A stretch of DNA of 10,091 nt from NCBI GenBank assembly GCA_913040875.1, contig CAJWHX010000091.1, forward strand, positions 1 to 10,091, written 5' to 3'. Both the position numbers and the translations under genes were made by a program. This document shows, one piece after another, positions 7,098 to 10,091 of this stretch. Under the pieces are notes generated by a model, which ran no database searches, was not told where the DNA came from, and saw only the letters and a program-made list of their open reading frames with translations. This DNA is from an uncultured Pseudomonadota bacterium. Its GTDB lineage: Bacteria > Myxococcota > UBA796. Position 1 is the stretch's first letter. The number at the start of each line of letters is the position of its first letter.

Positions 7098-7309
7098 TAG
7101 ACGATCGCTGCTGCAATGATGATCGACAACCCAATCATGACAGAACCAATAATGATTCCTAGACTGGTATTTTGATCTTCTTCAATCTCCTTCTGTACGG
7201 AGAATGGTGAAATTTTCACAATGATAAAAAAGGCGATGATGAACATCACCATTCCAATACCGCTGTACACCAAACTTGAGACGATGTGTTCCATATCTTC
7301 TGCTGACAT
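7097..7309 (-). CDS. DUF350 small membrane protein (70 aa)
   Basis: Two hydrophobic segments (about 10-33 and 49-70) are joined by a short charged loop. The loop contains QKEIEEDQNTSLGIIIG, which matches the typical DUF350 pattern of an acidic stretch followed by a conserved 'N-x-[AS]-x-[AG]' at the start of the second helix. Many DUF350 proteins of about 130 residues carry two such helix pairs; this one has only one, so it may work as an oligomer. AGGAGG lies 5 nt before the ATG, the strongest ribosome site in the operon, in line with a need for many copies. The stop overlaps the next gene's start. It is an inner-membrane protein with unknown function, assigned with good confidence to the family by context and sequence. 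Confidence 0.85.
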   Translation of the reverse strand: MSAEDMEHIVSSLVYSGIGMVMFIIAFFIIVKISPFSVQKEIEEDQNTSLGIIIGSVMIGLSIIIAAAIV

Positions 7310-7323
7310 ATGTCCTCCTAAAT

Positions 7324-7590
7324 TTACTTACCGCCCATCAAACCGCCACCCATGTGACTGCGTGTGTAGGCTCCAAAAAATGTTGTCCGTGCTTGTGTAG
7401 AATCTTGACGGATCGACTCCCCTGATGCATCCCCTATCTTCTCAACACCCCAATTAGCGGCGTATGCTCTGGTTGTTGTCCAATGGATCAAAAGCAGTGC
7501 CAGAACCCCAAACACCCAAAACAATCTAGGGTTCAACAGTCTGAACACAGCAGATGAAATCAAAATTGCCAGCATCATCAATACAAACAT
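7324..7590 (-). CDS. Small membrane protein of the DUF4178/DUF350 operon (88 aa)
   Basis: I do not recognise a named family. Two hydrophobic segments (about 1-16 and 22-39) lie at the N-terminus, separated by a short RLLNPR link, so the protein should form a membrane hairpin. The remaining half is polar, with a Ser/Thr/Gln-rich stretch and a Gly/Met-rich end (HMGGGLMGGK). AGGAGT lies 7 nt before the ATG and contains the stop codon (TAA) of the upstream DUF4178 gene, so translation is coupled; 14 nt separate its own stop from the next start. The position between DUF4178 and DUF350 genes makes it a likely part of the same membrane complex. Confidence 0.8.
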   Translation of the reverse strand: MFVLMMLAILISSAVFRLLNPRLFWVFGVLALLLIHWTTTRAYAANWGVEKIGDASGESIRQDSTQARTTFFGAYTRSHMGGGLMGGK

Positions 7591-7592
7591 GC

Positions 7593-8912
7593 TTACTCCT
7601 GTTTCACAATAAAGAACAGAGACATCAAGACACAGATAGCTATCGCGCCAAAATATCTCCCAGCATCTTCATCGCGTTGCACTATCGTTACTGACACTGT
7701 CGGATTGTACGCAGCGTCATCGGGAACGGTCAGCAACAGACGAAACGGTCCTGTTATATCTGGTGGGAACATCCACTGCTCACTTGCATATATAGACCCT
7801 TCAGACCAAGATTCTCCACCTTCATATCCATGATAGTACGATATTCCAACATCCGAAACCATTAACACTTTGCTTTGCTGCCCTTCTCCCAGTGCCTGTT
7901 CTTTCAGCACCAGCTCTTCATATGTCATCGCATCTCCTTCTACAGGAGAGTGCAAAATCGCATATTGAATGGCTATCCACTCGTTGTCTACAGAACTTTG
8001 AAATTTAAACCCAATCGGTTCTGATAGATCGGTCAGGGTGAACGTATCTGTCACCTGTTCCTCTCTGAGTTCATCCCGACTGTACGTGAACGATACCACT
8101 TCTTCGCCATAGTCGTGATTCATGGTGGCTGTCACCAACGACCAAATTGTTGCCACAGATGCCACAACCCCAACTAATCGCCCCCACCAGGGCATATGCC
8201 GGCGCGCTTCTCGGCTGGCATCTGCATCGGTATACTGACCAGAGGCGATCTTCCATTGTTTTTCGTGGATCTTTTGACTAATACTGCATTCTATTTCTTC
8301 AAGCCCATTTGTGCGTTCAATGGCCAGTGTCTCTCGAAACTGAGAGGTGTTCTTAAACTCGACGATATCAACTTTATCACCAACCTGAGCGATGTATGGT
8401 AACGCACCGTCAACCTGCTCAATGGTATACGTCTCACGCTCTGAAAACTTCCATTTGGAACCATCCGCCATAGTGATGACTCCTGTTCCTGTAAAGGCTT
8501 CCTTTGGGGGGACCAACCGACTCTTCTTGGTGACATAGTATCCATATCCCCAGTATTCTGTCGCCCACAAGGTTCCAAACTGCGGATGAAACAACAAGTA
8601 ATCCTTCTGCGCTGGGTCTCCTTCACTATCCAAAAACGACACGCGACCAATAATGGTGTACTCGATCTCCTCCCAAACAAACTTCTGTCCCACATCCAAG
8701 GTAAACTGATCAAACTCAACCTGATCTGCCTTTCCAAGAGCGACAGCCTCGGCAGGGGTAAGTTCCAGACGCTCGTTGCAATATCCACACACCATCAGCT
8801 GAGAATGCTCTGAAAACCGCTCCAAAAGACCATTGCAACTTGGACACTGCAAAGGAATTGGATGATACACGGGACGTGGAGCCCACTGTTTGGCTTGATC
8901 TGCTTCTGACAT
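7593..8912 (-). CDS. Membrane-anchored zinc-ribbon DUF4178 protein (439 aa)
   Basis: The first gene of the operon. Its N-terminus has a zinc ribbon with C23, C26 (CPSC) and C42, C45 (CGYC). A DUF4178 domain follows (about 65-215) with EEIEYTIIGRVSFL, DYLLFHPQFGTLWATEYWGYG and a GALPY motif aligned with EGELP in the smaller paralog of this operon. A basic patch (REARRHMPWWGR) precedes one membrane helix (about 243-263). Residues 265-415 form a beta-rich region with SPVEGDAMTYEELV and several Trp/Tyr-rich strands, probably outside the cytoplasm. A second membrane helix (about 419-436) ends the protein near its C-terminus. Zinc ribbon and DUF4178 should thus face the cytoplasm. No Shine-Dalgarno precedes the ATG, which lies just 7 nt after a candidate -10 box. 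The role is unknown. Confidence 0.85.
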   Translation of the reverse strand: MSEADQAKQWAPRPVYHPIPLQCPSCNGLLERFSEHSQLMVCGYCNERLELTPAEAVALGKADQVEFDQFTLDVGQKFVWEEIEYTIIGRVSFLDSEGDPAQKDYLLFHPQFGTLWATEYWGYGYYVTKKSRLVPPKEAFTGTGVITMADGSKWKFSERETYTIEQVDGALPYIAQVGDKVDIVEFKNTSQFRETLAIERTNGLEEIECSISQKIHEKQWKIASGQYTDADASREARRHMPWWGRLVGVVASVATIWSLVTATMNHDYGEEVVSFTYSRDELREEQVTDTFTLTDLSEPIGFKFQSSVDNEWIAIQYAILHSPVEGDAMTYEELVLKEQALGEGQQSKVLMVSDVGISYYHGYEGGESWSEGSIYASEQWMFPPDITGPFRLLLTVPDDAAYNPTVSVTIVQRDEDAGRYFGAIAICVLMSLFFIVKQE

Positions 8913-8964
8913 TGTTTACAGCATAATAAAATTGACGGGGTACATCAAGAGAAACTCTAGAGTA
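8912..8964 (-). promoter_or_regulatory. Candidate promoter of the DUF4178/DUF350 operon, possibly leaderless
   Basis: Reading the minus strand: TTGATG (8948-8943), a 17-bp spacer and TATGCT (8925-8920). Each hexamer matches 4 of 6 consensus bases and the spacing is ideal. Only 7 nt separate the -10 box from the ATG, so transcription would begin at or next to the start codon, and no Shine-Dalgarno is present. ACTCTAGAGT, a perfect 10-bp palindrome at 8954-8963, sits just upstream of the -35 box and directly after the stop of the upstream gene. It could be an operator, but it is short. Confidence 0.4.
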
Positions 8965-10091
8965 TTATGGTGTGCAGCCCGCTTGATCCGTTAAAATCCA
9001 GTTGTTCCCATCCCCACAATCATCAATATCGAGATTGACACGGAGGACACCATTTAAGATCTTGTCTGCATCCACCTCAAATTCAATCGGTTCACTGACT
9101 TCCATTGGTAAAATGTCATCCGGTATCGCTTTGACCGTCACTAAGGTATCAAAGTCGGTATACGCAAGCAACTGCGTGCCAGAGAGCAATGGACCCAGCC
9201 CTTGGTTTCCGACCTGAACGGCAAACTTGACGGTGTTCTGTGCACACTCAGTCAAACATACATCCAAATCCAGGGTGCCATCCGGAAGATTCGCTCCAAT
9301 CTGCCTAGAAATTGCGCCAGAACGAAAATTATTGTATAGCTGCCAGTTCGGTGTGGGATTGGCTGGAATACTCAAATCATCGTTTACATTCGTAATGAAG
9401 TACGCATGTTGATTCCACACCTGCCGAGCCGAGGGCCAACTGGAGGATCTGGAGCCTAGAACAGCCAATCCTGTCCGAACAGGATCTGTATGGGCTCCAC
9501 CATTTACGATGATGATCTCCGCGGACCCATCGTTGTCTACATCTGCAATCGTAGGATACTCATGCAACGTTCTTGAGGTGTGATCAGAAAACTGCAAACG
9601 AGCCTCTCCAGTCATTCCATCCAAGACCCAGAGTTGTTGCTCATCAGCATAGACCACCTCTGGATAGGCATCGTCTTCAAAATCAAATACGACCGATCCA
9701 GTTGCGTGTGAAGATTCGTCTGTCACCGGCCTAGACCATAGTACCGTGCCATCAGGTTCAAAAACACTATAGTATTCACCATCTACGATGCCAATCTCAG
9801 GGACGGCATCCCCATCATAATCTGCGATTGTCGGCGGACCACCTGTTCCAAATCCTGGAAGATTCCACTGAGCCAACACCGTACAGTCCCGCTCAAAGAT
9901 GGTGACCTGTCCCCCTCCAACCAGTAATCCTTCGCCTCGACCATCTAAATTGAAATCGGCTGCTCCCGTAAATCCATCAAAGTCAGCCTCTACAGTACAA
10001 GAAATGCCCATCAATGAATCATAGATTGTTCGACCGGCCAATATTTCTTGATTGCCATCGCCATCCATATCGAGAGCTACTGAATGAAAGC
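8965..10091 (-). CDS. Secreted FG-GAP/VCBS-repeat protein with CARDB-like C-terminus (partial)
   Basis: The frame is open to the right edge (FHSVALDMDGDG...), so the N-terminus, where a signal peptide is expected, is missing; 374 residues are visible. Five FG-GAP-like repeats have calcium-type loops: DMDGDGNQEI, FNLDGRGEG, DYDGDAVPEI, DFEDDAYPEV and DVDNDGSAEI, each followed by short hydrophobic strands; the second and fourth depart from the DxDxDG consensus. Such repeats form beta-propeller blades as in integrin alpha chains. Then comes a conserved block with VWNQHAYFITNVNDDLSIP and LYNNFR, and a CARDB-like beta-sandwich (about the last 110 residues) with paired cysteines (DVCLTEC, DDCGDG, AGC), probably disulfides. 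No C-terminal sorting signal is seen. It probably acts at the cell surface or outside, in adhesion or binding; the ligand is unknown. Confidence 0.9.
   Translation of the reverse strand, partial: FHSVALDMDGDGNQEILAGRTIYDSLMGISCTVEADFDGFTGAADFNLDGRGEGLLVGGGQVTIFERDCTVLAQWNLPGFGTGGPPTIADYDGDAVPEIGIVDGEYYSVFEPDGTVLWSRPVTDESSHATGSVVFDFEDDAYPEVVYADEQQLWVLDGMTGEARLQFSDHTSRTLHEYPTIADVDNDGSAEIIIVNGGAHTDPVRTGLAVLGSRSSSWPSARQVWNQHAYFITNVNDDLSIPANPTPNWQLYNNFRSGAISRQIGANLPDGTLDLDVCLTECAQNTVKFAVQVGNQGLGPLLSGTQLLAYTDFDTLVTVKAIPDDILPMEVSEPIEFEVDADKILNGVLRVNLDIDDCGDGNNWILTDQAGCTP

Noticed and set aside
8291..8788. Minus-strand ORF of 165 codons in another frame of the large DUF4178 gene.
   Set aside because: It overlaps fully with the zinc-ribbon/DUF4178 frame, which has conserved cysteines and domain motifs; the shadow frame has none.

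Overview
The window looks like chromosomal DNA of a Gram-negative bacterium with a GC content somewhat below 50% by eye. The clues are a MiaB of bacterial type, a secreted FG-GAP/VCBS-repeat protein with the 'WNQHAYFITNVND' style of C-terminus common in Myxococcota, Bradymonadota and related former deltaproteobacteria, a PilZ (c-di-GMP) protein, and a large SLC12-like cation-chloride cotransporter. The lineage is an inference and is not certain. There are no rRNA or tRNA genes, CRISPR arrays, insertion sequences or obvious phage genes.

Layout. Left block, minus strand: a 174-aa membrane protein of unknown function (2364-1840), then miaB (1786-443), then a possible 22-codon Cys-rich ORF (432-364), then a protein running off the left edge (355 to 1) whose visible part resembles the catalytic lobe of ADP-ribosyltransferase-fold enzymes of the KptA/PARP type. 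Divergent from this, on the plus strand, is an SLC12-type transporter (2447-4570). It is cut by a single in-frame TGA at 3611-3613, yet stays open in the same frame for another 318 codons. Next on the plus strand is a 615-residue protein (4637-6484) with four PH/GRAM-like repeats followed by a YcgR-like N-domain and a PilZ domain.

Right block, minus strand, converging on the PilZ gene with only 4 bp between stop codons: a tight four-gene operon (8912 to 6489) encoding a membrane-anchored zinc-ribbon/DUF4178 protein, an 88-aa membrane protein, a 70-aa DUF350 protein and a second zinc-ribbon/DUF4178 protein. Upstream of it, also on the minus strand and running off the right edge, is the secreted FG-GAP-repeat protein.

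How they may work together: the DUF4178/DUF350 genes are almost certainly one functional unit, joined by overlaps or short gaps with Shine-Dalgarno sequences. These families are usually tied to the membrane and to polyamine-type enzymes, but no AdoMet decarboxylase or aminopropyltransferase gene is visible on the gene-tail side here. The most interesting points are the stripped-down DUF4178/DUF350 operon with a possible leaderless promoter, the UGA-interrupted transporter, the multi-repeat PilZ protein, and the ART-like fragment.
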